Source of the DNA: Lepidodermella squamata
Lineage: Eukaryota > Gastrotricha
Direction of reading: 5' to 3'
Assembly (NCBI GenBank): GCA_047495785.1
Contig: JBLDXI010000021.1
Coordinates: 620,001-684,000, forward strand
DNA length: 64,000 nt
Below, in pieces: positions 23,334-34,834 of the stretch (the first letter of the stretch is position 1; every line of letters begins with the position of its first letter). The notes beneath the pieces are model-generated. The model was not told where the DNA came from. It worked only from the letters and a program-made list of their open reading frames with translations, and made no database searches. Position numbers and translations under genes: made by a program.

Positions 23334-24106
23334 TTACGACTGCTTTACCGAGGATCTTTTGCCACTCGGTTGATTTTGAGGCGATGGAGAAACGGCATTA
23401 TTACTTGGACTCGGTGCCGGGGCATTAATTGCCCCGCTTGATTTTTTCGTGCTGATTTTTGTCGCAACCTTGGCGGTTTTGTTGGATTTTTGCCCGGATG
23501 TAGGATTCAAAGCAACTATCAAAGAGAAATGGGAATTTGTATTACGTTTAAACAGACGAATTTAACCAACCTATGAAGTCTTTATCGTCCTCTAAGCTTT
23601 TCAACAGAGGCACCAATTTGCAATTATTTGCAAGTTTTTCGCCCGTTTTCGCTTCTGCAGGATCAACGGAATTGGAAAAAAATAATTTAAATTGCGCTGC
23701 TTTACCTTCAACTCTCAGCAGGATCAATTTCTCCCTCTCGCCGATGAACTGAGATGTATATGCTTCGAGGTTTCTTTAACAAAAATCCTAGAATTATTGC
23801 AGCAAGTTTTTGACAGCGCAAATTTTACCTGAACAAAAATTTGCAATCGCCATTTTCATCTGCTACATCAATTTGATCTGGAAAATAACAAGTTAATCCG
23901 ATATTTTATAGGAAAATTAATATTTTACCAGCTATACCGCAGACCTCTGAGCATTTGACCCTGATGCAGTGAAGAAAATTGATATTTTTGCAATTGATAT
24001 TGAGAAGCTCTTCTTTGCCATCTGTTGGTACAGAGCCGTCTTAAATTAGGTTTTCTGATGATTTATGGTTGAATTTACCTGCAAACAACACCGTCGCAAA
24101 CGACAT
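23334..24106 (-). CDS. Unidentified 190-residue protein
   Basis: Five exons on the minus strand, 24079-24106, 23929-24039, 23829-23877, 23571-23773 and 23334-23515, join in phase to give 190 residues. The first two thirds look like a folded, beta-rich domain: MSFATVLFADGSVPTDGKEE, CIRVKCSEVCGIAD, GDCKFLFRNLEAY, REKLILLRVEG and AAQFKLFF. The C-terminal 55 residues are Lys, Ser, Pro and Asn rich and probably disordered. No signal peptide or membrane segment is seen, and I recognise no family. Two acceptors are AAG, so those junctions are less certain. The gene is tail-to-tail with DUS2, 175 bp apart. Confidence 0.55.
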
Positions 24107-24483
24107 GGTAAACAGCAGCAAACGGTCAACTTATGAAATTGATAGATATTATAAAAGCTGGCCTCTCTTAGTAATAAAAACTACGCGAACGATTATTGTA
24201 GAACTGGAAATGCGCACGCTGGTTGGCAACGCGCGCGTTTTCTATTATACTTGATAATTCGAGCCGTAAACATACCTCTTCACTTGCGGTTACGCCTATG
24301 AAAGCAGCGTGTATATTTTTTGGAGCGGCTTTGCGATAAATTATTTAAAAGAAAAACGGCGCGTTTTAATCAATAACGCACGAAGCCGGCTGGGTCGATG
24401 ACCTTTGAATGATACCCTCTTGCCGGTAAAATATACTTCCTTCAATTTACTCGAGTTTTTTTATTTAATTTCGTGCTTAATCG

Positions 24484-24883
24484 TCATCTTGCGTTATTCA
24501 ACTTTTTTACGTATTCGTTCATGAGGTAATCAGCGATATGCTCCTGACCGTATTCTCTCAGAGATTTGATGAATAATTTCCACGAGTTTTGATTAGACAA
24601 TTTACTGAGGGCGAATTTCGTTAGGAATTCCAATACCATCAATTCATCAGTCTCCTGTCACGAAAAATGGATGAAAAATGCTGAATGAAAGAAATTAAAA
24701 GGATACCTTTGACTCTAACTGGTTTTTCTCTGCGTTGGTAAAAATGCCATCGCTGACCATTTGGAGTAAAACATCCCCTTCCAATATCAACATGTTGCAA
24801 AGCATTGGATAACACGAGTCTATCGTTGCCTTTAATATCGAGTGATGTTTAGGTGCTGAGATTTTTATATCATCAGCACTCAT
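24484..24883 (-). CDS. Small CARD-like (death-fold) protein
   Basis: Two exons, 24707-24883 and 24484-24654, join in phase to give 115 residues. Nearly the whole protein matches a CARD pattern. LEGDVLLQMVSDGIFT resembles helix 2 to 3, and WKLFIKSLREYGQEHIADYL fits the helix 5-6 signature of CARDs (f...L...gqehLa..l). There is no caspase, NB-ARC or other domain, so it would be a CARD-only protein, a type that usually modulates CED-4/APAF1- or caspase-like assemblies. The assignment rests on motif reading by eye. Its ATG is separated by one base from the upstream ATG of the oppositely oriented TGT gene. Confidence 0.6.
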
Positions 24884-24884
24884 A

Positions 24885-26325
24885 ATGTCTAAATCATTTA
24901 ATAGAAAATTAATAATGGAAGAAACCGGGCTTGAATTTACAATTGAAGCGGAATGTCCTGTGACGAAAGCGAGGGCTTGTACCATTAAATTTGCGAGGCA
25001 TGGGACGGTTCGAACTCCCGTTTTCATGCCCGTTGGAACTCAAGGGACTTTGAAAGGTGAGCATTTCAAGAATTTGAGTAAAAATGTTATTACAAATTTT
25101 TCTAACAGCCTTAACTCCAGACCAGTTGGCTAATTTGGGCTGTGAAATTATGTTGGCAAATACATACCATTTGGGACATCGACCGGTAATTTTTGAGATT
25201 TTCTTGAAATTTTATAATGAATCGAATTTATTAGGGGCCAGATTTGGTAGCTCAAGCTGGTGGTTTACACGAATTTGCTCAATGGCCGCGCGGTTACTTA
25301 ACGGACAGTGGTGGCTTCCAAATGGTCTCGCTGGCCAAGCTGAGTGAAGTCACGGAAGAAGGAGTTAAATTCGAGTCACCTCACGACAAGTCAGATATGT
25401 TGTTGACGCCGGAACATAGCATTGAAATTCAAAACAAACTAGGCTCAGACATTGCTATGCAACTCGACGAGTAAATTTTGAAAAATCTCCTTAATTTTTA
25501 AAATTCATACATGAATTTTTCAGCGTAATTCATTCTTCGGTGAGAGGGGCTCGCGTTGTCGAGGCAATGCATAGGAGTATTCGTTGGCTAGATCGATGCA
25601 TAAAAGCGCATGGCCGGCGATCAGATCAAGCTCTTTTCGCCATTCTTCAAGGCGGTTTAGATGCGGAACTAAGGAAAGAATGTGCGGCCGAAATGACGAA
25701 ACGAAAAGTTTCAGGCTTCGCGATCGGTGGCCTGAGTGGTGGTGAAGAAAAGGAGCTGTTTTGGCCGGTTGTCTCCCAATGTACCGACCTTCTACCCCAG
25801 AAATTACCGAGATATTTGATGGGGGTTGGTTACGCCGAAGACCTTGTCGTCTGTGTCGCCCTCGGTTGTGATATGTTCGACTGCGTGTTCCCGACCAGAA
25901 CCGCTCGTTTCGGGAAGGCGCTCAACTACCACTCCCCATCGGCGACTTTTACCGAGGAGTTGTTGAATAGGAAGCCGTTCGCACGGGACGCAAGACCTTT
26001 CATCACGCCGCCTGAAGATTTTGACGAGGAAACGTCGCCGAAAATTGGAACTCAGGGCCCGTGTGATTGCGTGGCGTGCCAGAACGGCGTGACCCGATCG
26101 GCGATTTATTCGCTGATTGCCGCTCGCCACCCGGCCGCTTGTCAGTTGTTGACTTCGCATAACGTGGCGACTCAGCTGCGGTTGATGCGGGACATGCGAC
26201 AGGCGATTATTTCGAAACGGTTTCCAGCCTTCCTGCAGGCCTTTTTCCGGCCTACCCGGCCGACTGGACCGGCGCCGGCCTGGGTGAAAGCTGCTCTAGC
26301 TTCTGTTAAAGTTATGCTCAGTTGA
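24885..26325 (+). CDS. QTRT1: Queuine tRNA-ribosyltransferase catalytic subunit
   Basis: Four exons, 24885-25056, 25109-25185, 25235-25470 and 25524-26325, join in phase to give up to 428 residues. A second in-frame ATG at 24915 may be the true start. Conserved blocks are [32 protein letters not shown] with the catalytic Asp, [36 protein letters not shown] with the nucleophilic Asp, and a zinc site formed by CDCVAC and a following His. The enzyme swaps guanine-34 for queuine in the anticodons of tRNA Tyr, His, Asn and Asp, working with QTRT2. Its region between TARFGKAL and the zinc site is somewhat longer than in vertebrate proteins. Confidence 0.96.
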
Positions 26326-27242
26326 AAGGAAATAAAATAGTAGAGCTTTTCTCGATTAAATTGTGCCAATAAAAAACGTAGATAATATGGAGACAAACTC
26401 GGACTTTTATCTACTTGTATTGTTATCACAGAAACTGCAGTACTGATAAATTATGTTAACCTAATAATGTAAAAAATGTGCTAACGTCGTTAGAAATGAA
26501 AGCGAAGTTGCGCATGAGACCTAAAATTTGATATCACAGTATGATAATCAAGAAATCCAGATTTTGATGACGGGGTAACTTCGGTATGGTAATAAAATTC
26601 GATGAAATTGTGGTGGAGATTGGAGATCCCAGCATGGGTGAGGTACAGGATACAGTCTAAAAGCTGTAGTTAAAGCAAAGGAGACTGTCTACAGGGCACA
26701 TCAACGGCACATTGACTTGATGGGAAATCGCAGGTTTCAGGAGAATCTATGCGAAATTGTAGATACCACCTACCACCCAATAAAGATCAAAATTGAAATA
26801 CCTACTACGTCACTATAAGATAGCATTTTCCACCAGCTTTCGAAAGGCACTCCACTCATTGGGTCTAAAATCTTCTACAACTTCGTGTAATGTTATGCCA
26901 AGGTTATGCCCCCATTTCAAAGTGATCCGCCCTTCGTCAACGTAAAGCGATATATTATTTATAAAAGAACGAGTTTTGGCATAGAGCAAATTTGAGCTAG
27001 AAGGTCAGATGGCGTGTTTTTTCTATTTTGAGCGACTATTCTTTTCCAACTATACAACGACATACAGCCCCATTTTCAGTACTGCCAACAGTTTGTTCCA
27101 AGAAGATTGTGGAGAACCGATCCAAGGAAAAAACCATCAGATTTGAAATAAAATGAAAATTCCAACATTTTTTATTTGATTCAAGAACAACAAATTGTAA
27201 GCATTGTGAAATTTTTGTCTAGGATGAAAATCGAGGCTTTGA
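26326..27242. other. intergenic stretch
   Basis: 3' flanks of two convergent genes, TGT and the two-CARD gene. No transposon ends, RNA gene or coding block was recognised in these 0.9 kb. Confidence 0.4.
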
Positions 27243-28445
27243 TTAAGGTCGCGAGGCCGAGATACGGTCGTACTCTTCTTGCAGAGCATCGGCCGTATCC
27301 TGGTGCCCAGATTGCCGCAAAACGTCAAGGAAAGTGCTCCAGAGCTTAGGCTTGATTTTGACATAGTCTTCAATCAATGATTTAGTCGGATTCGAATCCT
27401 GATAAAAATAACGATGACTTGCCAGGCAGGGTTAATTCAGCAATGTTTACCTTGAGGATTCGATCCAAGTCTGTTCCTGTGATGTAGCCAGCTCCTACTA
27501 GATTTGCGCCCAAATCACCGCTGAGAAGTCTGATCGAATTGAGGACATAGCCATAGATCGAATCGATCGAGGTTACAACGATTTCGTAATGGCGCTCAGT
27601 CGTGTTAGTTTTAGCCGCAGGAGTTGCTGCGCCATCTTCTGCTCCGGATGAAATGCTTGCCATAAATGAAGCCTAGAATTTAAAATTTAAAATTCGCTGT
27701 TTTAGCTTAATGTGTAAACTGGAAACTTATTGGGGACGAATGAGTTAAGGAACGCATAATAACAGACGTCTACAGGTGGCATGGCTAATTCACAGTGCAA
27801 TATGGTCTCGTACATGACTCGAGTATTACTGTAAATTGTGCTCACATTTAACATTAAAATGTGGACTTCGAACTCTAGGAACCAATGCCAAAACAATGAT
27901 ATTACGCAAATGCTGAGAACTCCATGCGATAGAACTACGTTGTCGAAAAGGACCAAGTACGTGTTGCAATAAAATGCGCAAATAATGATAATACATGAAA
28001 AATATACCGGCATTTTCGTGCCAAGTTTTTCGCTCAGATTTGAACGACGTAGCTTCATTTCGTCCGATTGTTCGTTCGCGAAAAATTCAAACAACTGCTT
28101 GACTAACGCGGCTCGATTTTGCAAATAATCATCGGGGGCATTTTTATGGTCGGACAGGCAAACGCTGATAATGCCGTCCTCTACAGCTTTCGCGAACTCC
28201 GTTTGCCCAGTTCGATAGCCAGCTTCGATCGCGTAAATCAATACTTTGTTGTCCCTAGTCGAGAGTTCATCGATAAAGAGCTTTGTAGCCTTTGGTTTGC
28301 CCCTGCCAAGCTTCTCGAGTTCCTCCCACACGTCGAGGTCAAACAGACCCCTGTGACGTCGCGCCAGCCATTCCCAAATTTTCGCAGCATCGAACTTGAT
28401 ATCAAACAGTCCGATTAACGCATCTTCCAATTTCGAGTTCACCAT
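27243..28445 (-). CDS. Protein with two CARD-like death-fold regions
   Basis: Three exons on the minus strand, 28008-28445, 27451-27672 and 27243-27398, join in phase to give 271 residues. The N-terminal region (about residues 5-95) begins LEDALIGLFDIKFDAAKI and contains KATKLFIDEL, then VLIYAIEAGYRTGQTEFAKA, a CARD helix 5-6 pattern. The C-terminal region (about 175-262) contains LLSGDLGANLVGAGYITGTD, then LWSTFLDVLRQSGHQDTADA, again CARD-like. A Ser/Ala/Thr-rich linker joins them. The second half has its own ATG at 27663, so two separate small genes are possible, but the phase-0 join and the clean donor (CCG|GTATAT) favour one. No effector domain is present. A role as adaptor or modulator in apoptosis or immunity is inference. 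Confidence 0.52.
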
Positions 28446-28813
28446 TTTAAAAAAAATAGTTCAGTACGCGATGAATTTCCTCTGCGAATGTATGAAGTTC
28501 AGAGCAAGGTCTTTTGCTGATAAATTATAGTGTGGATGATAAGTTTTAGCTTTTGCTATGAGCATGATATCGTCCTTATCAACTTGGCAGTTATACATAC
28601 CTACGGTTTTTTATACCTGGCTGTATGAATCAACAGAGATATTTATTCTCGAAATGAAAGTGTGCCATAGGTTTTTCGAGTTGTATGCAATTACTATAAA
28701 TGGAAGATAATAAATATAATTGGCTTCCAGTCACCCTACGATGGTGTTAAATTGATTGCGATGACTGTGAATTAAGCCTGAGATCTTGCTCGGTGATTAC
28801 ATCGGAAATTCCT
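28446..28813. other. intergenic stretch
   Basis: Upstream region of the two-CARD gene and 3' flank of the peptide precursor. No motif was recognised. Confidence 0.35.
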
Positions 28814-29134
28814 TCATTTGCGGCCCAAGCTCTGGCCAAGGCCTCGCCATTTCTTCTGGGCGTAGATGGCGTCGTTATCAACTGCGGAGTCAATGTAAAG
28901 CATGTCCAAGTCTTGGTTATCAAGGGCGGCATCGCCTATCTTCTCGTAAACACGATCCCACAAATCAGCGGCGCGGCGGGTTCGAGTGAACTGTGGAGCA
29001 TCGTCAATTTTTGAATAGGACTAAATATAATGCATGGGACATACCTTTCCGCTGTTTACCTTCGCTGGCTTGTAGCCATAGACGGCGACGATGAATAAGA
29101 CGGCTAAAAGGCTGAAAAGGATGAATCGAGCCAT
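28814..29134 (-). CDS. Secreted precursor of a putative amidated neuropeptide
   Basis: Two exons, 29045-29134 and 28814-28990, give 88 residues. The first begins with a clear signal peptide, MARFILFSLLAVLFIVAVYG. The second reads FTRTRRAADLWDRVYEKIG, then an acidic spacer, and ends AQKKWRGLGQSLGRK. KK and a terminal GRK flank WRGLGQSLG, the layout of an alpha-amidated peptide: prohormone convertase cleavage at dibasic sites with Gly as amide donor would yield WRGLGQSL-amide. RTRR is a further cleavage site. The intron acceptor (CTCCACAG) was chosen because reading through meets a stop. I recognise no named neuropeptide family. Confidence 0.6.
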
Positions 29135-30982
29135 TTCAAAGAAGTTGTTTTGACTAGCAAAATGAATAAAACTATAACGCTATAAAAAAAAATCAGCAAG
29201 ATATGGGCGATTGAACCAAGTATTTAAATTGCTGCCTCGGTGAACTTGGAGTGGTTAATAATTTCAAATAAGTGGCAATAATGGCCAACATTTCGGCGGG
29301 ATTTTATCATCGCCTTCGCTTGTTCAAGATGCTTTCCGGGGCGAGCCGCCCATTTGCAATAAAATTTCTCCCACGCTGATTTCTTCCGCTGAAAATCTGC
29401 TGTAATATACAACACAGTATATAGCGTGGTAATACTGTCAAGTATTTGAATTTATTTTCCGAAGTGGTACTGCACCATGATTGCCGTTCTCTTCCTCTAC
29501 TCAAATATATATCATTCGTATATCGTTTATCCCACCGTATCGATTACGCGTCGGCAACTACCGATTAACATGGCGATTACGGCATGTGTGAAAATATGGC
29601 TTGAATTTTATTTATGTATTTTTTACCCTTTAAAACTACACTGCGGACTTTTACGGCCAATTTACAATAACGTCGCTTTTCTCCAGATAATTTGATCGCA
29701 TTTACCCTACTACTGGACGTTTTCCCTGCGGACAAATTCGGTACCATTGTTTAGGATTATAAGAAAAAACTACGTTCTATACAGTCATTATGTGAGTAAA
29801 TATAGTCGCGCCTGCATCGAGGGTTGCTCAATATTTGACCGAGACCAACATATCACACATGCCTCATTTTTTGCAGCAGGCGTGAACGCGTGTTCAATCA
29901 CGTGAACGCAGCGTTGAACCTTGAACGTTGCTCCATGTGTGGAATGCCGCTGCTGAACACAGGAGGCCAAAGGTCATTTATTTAATCGCCTTTAAATCCC
30001 CGGATTATCGGACGGCCGCAAGGCTCCATTCGAACATTTTTCGTTAAATTATTCTTTTATTTTTCAAAGTTTGCATTCGAAAATTATGCAGCATGATTTC
30101 ACACCACACTAGAGTGAGAATAGCTCTTGTAATAGTATTTTTTGGTATTATTATTATTCCAGTGGAAAATCATGATTACATGACTCAATTCACGCACGCA
30201 CATCAACGTAGATAGTCATACTCTTTTTCCAGGTACAAAAAAAATTAAAATTGCCCATCGTTTTGTCTCAAAAATCAAGTTTCATTTTGGCGCAACAAAA
30301 ATTCGATCGGGATAAAAATCAAAATATACAAAGATAGTTCATAATCATCGATTAGAATATTTTGATATGACAGCTGCGAGAAATCATATTTGTTTTTACC
30401 AAACGCAAAGGGCTCATTCACCATTACAAACCGGTTAAAATGTAAATCTGAAGGGAAGTAATAACCAGGAAGTATAAAGAGAATACAGTCTGTATGAAAC
30501 GAGGGCAAAAACGGAAGTAGGTGCAAACAAAGCGAGATACCCGACAAAAATTGCTACGAGGCGTAAAACAACCGAAACAAATCAAGCCGCGAGATCCATC
30601 TCTGCCATTAGGAAATATCATCAACAAATTCATCAACCACTAGCAACTTCGACTAACGGGTGGCACCCACCCGTTTTGTTCACAAGCGAAGTGAGGGTGT
30701 AGGCGGCGAATATTATGTGCGAAACGTGCCATGAAAAAACCGACCAATCAAGTGAAGAATGTGATTTTATGAAACAAGATAATCATTTATTCACACGAAA
30801 AAGCGAGTAGAGAATATTGACTGGTTTTTAAGCTGGATTCCTCTTCTGTAGAATAGTTGATATAATGTGCTATATTTATATTGTTTTCATTTTCATAGTA
30901 TATAAAAAAAATCACGATAATCAGCGATAAATTGATTCATACGGGTTCATTATGTATCATCTTGTTTGCTATCAACGGGATG
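29135..30982. other. intergenic stretch
   Basis: About 1.8 kb with only short, low-complexity open frames. It contains an A-rich run and ACACAC-poor AT DNA near 30230-30250, but no repeat ends, RNA gene or exon was recognised. It would include the promoter of the peptide precursor. Confidence 0.4.
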
Positions 30983-32186
30983 TCAGATATTCGCATTCAT
31001 AGTCTGGTCGGCAGCAGGTGGTAAATGACGCAGGTCACGGCCGAGCTGGGCGAGGTATCCCTTCGCCTTGATAATGCCCCGGCATTTCACCACAACAGCG
31101 TACCTCGCTAGCCACCGGAAATGCCAGTTCGGGGTTGAAATGAGCGGAATCGAAGATTTTTGCAGCGATCCGTTTGGCGCACCTGCATCATCATGGTTAT
31201 TCATAGAAAGATTGTCATTGTGACGGCCAACCGCTTTCAACCGCTCAGAATCGTCCCAGAACAACGATGACATTACAGAAGAGGCATTGACAGTTGCCAT
31301 CATATCTGAGATAGACAATTATTTGTAAAATCCACCTTAATGAATGAAAAGCTGAATTGTTTACCATCTGGATCGTTATGGGTCAACAGCTCAATCTGAT
31401 TGGCATCGGCAAACTCAACAACCTCACTTCCCAGAGTTTCGCACGCGCTATTTGGAAGCTGATTAACAGTCGGTTTCACCTAAAATATGCAAAAAATCGT
31501 TCAAAATTGCAACAATTGCTTTTTTTGATCAACTTACGCGAACATTGGCGATGATTGTTTGAAGACTTTCAAGGTCAGTAACATCGGTTATACCAATTTC
31601 TGAAATTTTGCCCTCGTCGTAGTATCGCTCGAGAACTTGATAGCATTTCAGCAGATGGCAGCCCCTGCTGTGGCTAAGCGCCTCACGCGGAGAGTCGCCG
31701 TTGCTCACATGAAGAGTGGCGCCTTTACACGGTGTATCGAGGCCCTGAGTTTTCAAGATGACAGCATCGATCGATGCAACGTTGAGTTCGTGCAAGCACT
31801 TCTCAACCGCCTCCTCTACAAGACTAGCGTCGCAGCAGGATACAAACAGTTTGACGGTGACGCGAAGACTTTCACGCTCTTCGGCGGAAATAAATTCAAC
31901 CCGTTTGGCGTTCCGGCACTCGAAGTTTGACTCGAGTGGGATCGAGAAAATGTCGACCATTTCGTGGCTGAAATGAGCTCGCAGGGCTTCTTTAAGAGAT
32001 TCGCGAGCTTCGTCTGCGCTTGATTGCGCTCCGACCGCCCTCAACTAAAATCAAACGATGATTTAGGAGATGAAAAATTTTAAGAATTATTCAAATCACC
32101 TGTCCTTCGGTTATGATGTTTCCGGTGTTGATGACCATATTCTCTCCCTTCGACAACAAAATGTTCTTGAACTCCGCGGATGACAT
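30983..32186 (-). CDS. GCLM: Glutamate-cysteine ligase modifier subunit
   Basis: Four exons on the minus strand, 32100-32186, 31538-32044, 31365-31479 and 30983-31305, join in phase to give 343 residues. The family fold is an aldo-keto-reductase-like barrel without catalysis. Landmarks are LRVTVKLFVSCCDASLVEEA, GKISEIGITDVTDLESLQT, VKPTVNQ, IELLTHNDPD and near the end FRWLARYAVVVKCRGIIKAKGY, which is highly diagnostic of GCLM. The subunit binds the catalytic GCLC subunit and lowers its sensitivity to glutathione feedback in the first step of glutathione synthesis. At 343 residues it is longer than the vertebrate protein (274), mainly through added sequence before the WLARY block and at the C-terminus. 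Confidence 0.9.
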
Positions 32187-32434
32187 GTTGAAATCCAGAA
32201 AAAATAATCAACTATCAACAAGTCTATATAAATAAATTAGTGCAATTCATAGTAGAGAGATAGATACATTTTGTAAATTGAGCATATGTTTGATATCTGA
32301 AAAGCTTACCGGATATTGCAATTTGTTGAGCAATTATGAAAACCGAGATGGTAAACAATATGAGAGCAATTTTCAAGTAAAAAAAAATCACGACAAGTCA
32401 AGATTTTTTGAGTCAAAACTTAGTCATTCGGCAC

Positions 32435-33876
32435 TCAACCGCACTTCATGTATGAGTACTTCTCGTTAAGGCACTTGACAATTTCTTCGCAGAAGACTTT
32501 CCATTTCATATCTTCAGCATCCTAGAAAACAGATAACTCGTGAAAACCAGGAATTGTGTGAACACGAATCACGATGTGAATACCTGTTTGTCAGGGTGAT
32601 AATGAAGAATAGCGCGTTGGAGCGTTTTCTTCAAATCATCAGGTTTCAAACTGCCAAGTGGCTTACCGCACTTCGGGGGATGGGTTTTGTACAAAAACGT
32701 CAACAAAGCAGCCGAGCCACTCGTAGCAGCGCTTTCCAAAGCTGACAGCTCATCCTACAATCAATCTATCCATTAATCCATCACTAAAAGCACCACTAAG
32801 CTCACCTTGAGAGCATCAAGGAAAGGCTGACGTTCTTTCATATGCTTTTCGGCTTCTTCCTTCTCCTTTTTCTCGCGATGAGCCTTAACAGCTTTCACGG
32901 CCTCATCATACCACGGTTCACTGTAAAATGTGCGGGGGCTCATCGAATTAGCCAGCTGCACAGCGTTCAAGTAATAGGCATGAGCGCGCTCTTCCATTTT
33001 CAGAATAAGCTTGTACACTCGAGCAATGCGTGAGGTTGCAATAGCCTCGCATTCAGCATCAATTTCGCGAGCTAATACAATCGCATCTTTGTAACGGTCC
33101 AAGCAAAGGTGGATGATGTCGATATTAAGCTCTTCGTAATCATGGAGGCAAGCTTCAAGAGATCGGTCAGCGTTCAAACGAGCAATAACCGATTCGCAGA
33201 TGCACTGCTGATAGTACACTTGATTATACAGCTCGTCGATCTGCTCTGAATTTTCCTCCGATTCGGCAAATTTACGAGCTAGTTCAATGGGACAGTAACA
33301 GTCGAACACTTTTGAGAGACACTTTGCGTAGAGGGCTTCATCGTCATCAAGAAGATCTAGCGATTGTTTGAACATTTCACCCGCCATTTCATAGTAGAAA
33401 TTAGCCGCAGCGTCCAACTTGAAGCCTTGGAGACTATAGGGCTCAAATGACTTGGCTATTTCCATGAGACCAGCAATCTTGGATTCGCGAGACAGAGCGT
33501 CAAGAGCATCCGTAACTTCCAATATTAAGCGAGCTAGATGAGTGCGAACTTCGTCGAGCCAATCGGTAGGCTTGGCCGCGTTGCCGCGCGTAAGGCAGTC
33601 AAGGAAGCACGACACGCCTTCACGCGCAGCAAACACCAGATAACGCGGCTCCCTTTCAGGCTCTTCTAGAAGCTGTTCGGCGAGCTTCAGATAGCATAAG
33701 CCCATGTTTTTGACCCCGGATAATATTTCATCGACACTTTTCGCTGCATTGACGGCTTGACGGTACAGACGCAAAGCTTCTTCCAGACGACTTTTTTGAA
33801 GACAAGGGGCTAGTCCATCCTGATGAGCATTCTTGTAGCATTCGTTGCCACGGGAACGAAACTCAATTGACGTCAT
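32435..33876 (-). CDS. Helical-repeat (TPR-like) protein with a C-terminal J domain
   Basis: Three exons on the minus strand, 32806-33876, 32584-32754 and 32435-32521, give 442 residues. The first 350 residues are alpha-helical with TPR-like stretches, for example RLEEALRLYRQAVNAAKSV, NMGLCYLKLAEQLL and EEALYAKCLSK-like repeats. The last 85 residues form a J-like domain in which HYHPDKQ carries the HPD tripeptide, split from its last helix by the final intron. The C-terminal position and the LKKTLQRAILHYHPDK helix recall auxilin-type J domains, so recruitment of Hsp70 is likely. The orthologue and the client are not identified. Confidence 0.65.
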
Positions 33877-34834
33877 ATTATTCCTAATAATAAACAACAT
33901 TTCACATGAATAAAACCGAAATGTCAAATAGAATCCCCGCACCGAGACGCTGAAAACGCATCAAACAACCAACAGTCAGTAGAACACAGTACAAGAAGCC
34001 ACATCTTTCGGGTTAAAATACTTAACATCATGAGTTTACATTTTTTACCAGCAGTTTGAAGTTTAAAGCCACACCGCCTACCACACCGAAAAATGTGAGA
34101 TAAAGAGATAATTATTACTCAATAAGCAGAGCAGACAAGATTTCAAATTGTCACCATATTCTGTAAGTGTTCCACTAGTTGAGTCGCAACAGATAATAAC
34201 CGCCCGCTCTTTTTGACAAGAGAACACGGAACAGCGATTAATTTCAAATATGACCCTTTTTGACATCGCTCCTCATTTTTAAACCCACTTAACGCGACAA
34301 AATATGAAGATAAGTAACGCGAGCTTGAACATTACGATCGACGTTAACACTCATTATTCAATGTCAGCAATCATAAGGTAAGCATGATGAACGTGGGACA
34401 CAAAACCTAATTTTTTTACGGCAGATGGAAGAAAGAACGATTCTTTTGTGAAGAAAGATATCCATTATCTCTCATTTAACTGATGAGCAAGATACCACAA
34501 CCCACAACCATAAAACAGATAACTTATCACAAGTCACGAGACAGATAACCCGGTATAACGAATGATTCACCTTGCCAGAAGAGCCAAGACTGCGATAGTA
34601 GGTCAAGATTTTGCAAAATTGCCCCGCGGCTGCATGATATCAGAGAAATTTACAGTAATGCCAAAAATCAGCAATAACTTTGACGAGCCAATAAAATTTA
34701 ATGTAATATAACGCTAAGAAAATTTAAAGATTGCCGCAGCCTTTCTCAACATTTCGCGAGGTTTTGGTTTCGGTTTCATCGCAGATCGGAGAAGGCTGCT
34801 GTTGCAATTTGCAACTATCATTCCTTTTGAGAGA
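33877..34834. other. intergenic stretch
   Basis: Upstream flank of the TPR/J-domain gene up to the left target duplication of the Mutator-like element. No coding or RNA signal was recognised. Confidence 0.35.

Noticed and set aside
25000-25030. tRNA B-box-like GGTTCGAACTCC
   Set aside because: It falls in the TGT coding exon (the RTPVFMPVG region) and no cloverleaf can be drawn. No tRNA gene was recognised anywhere in the window.
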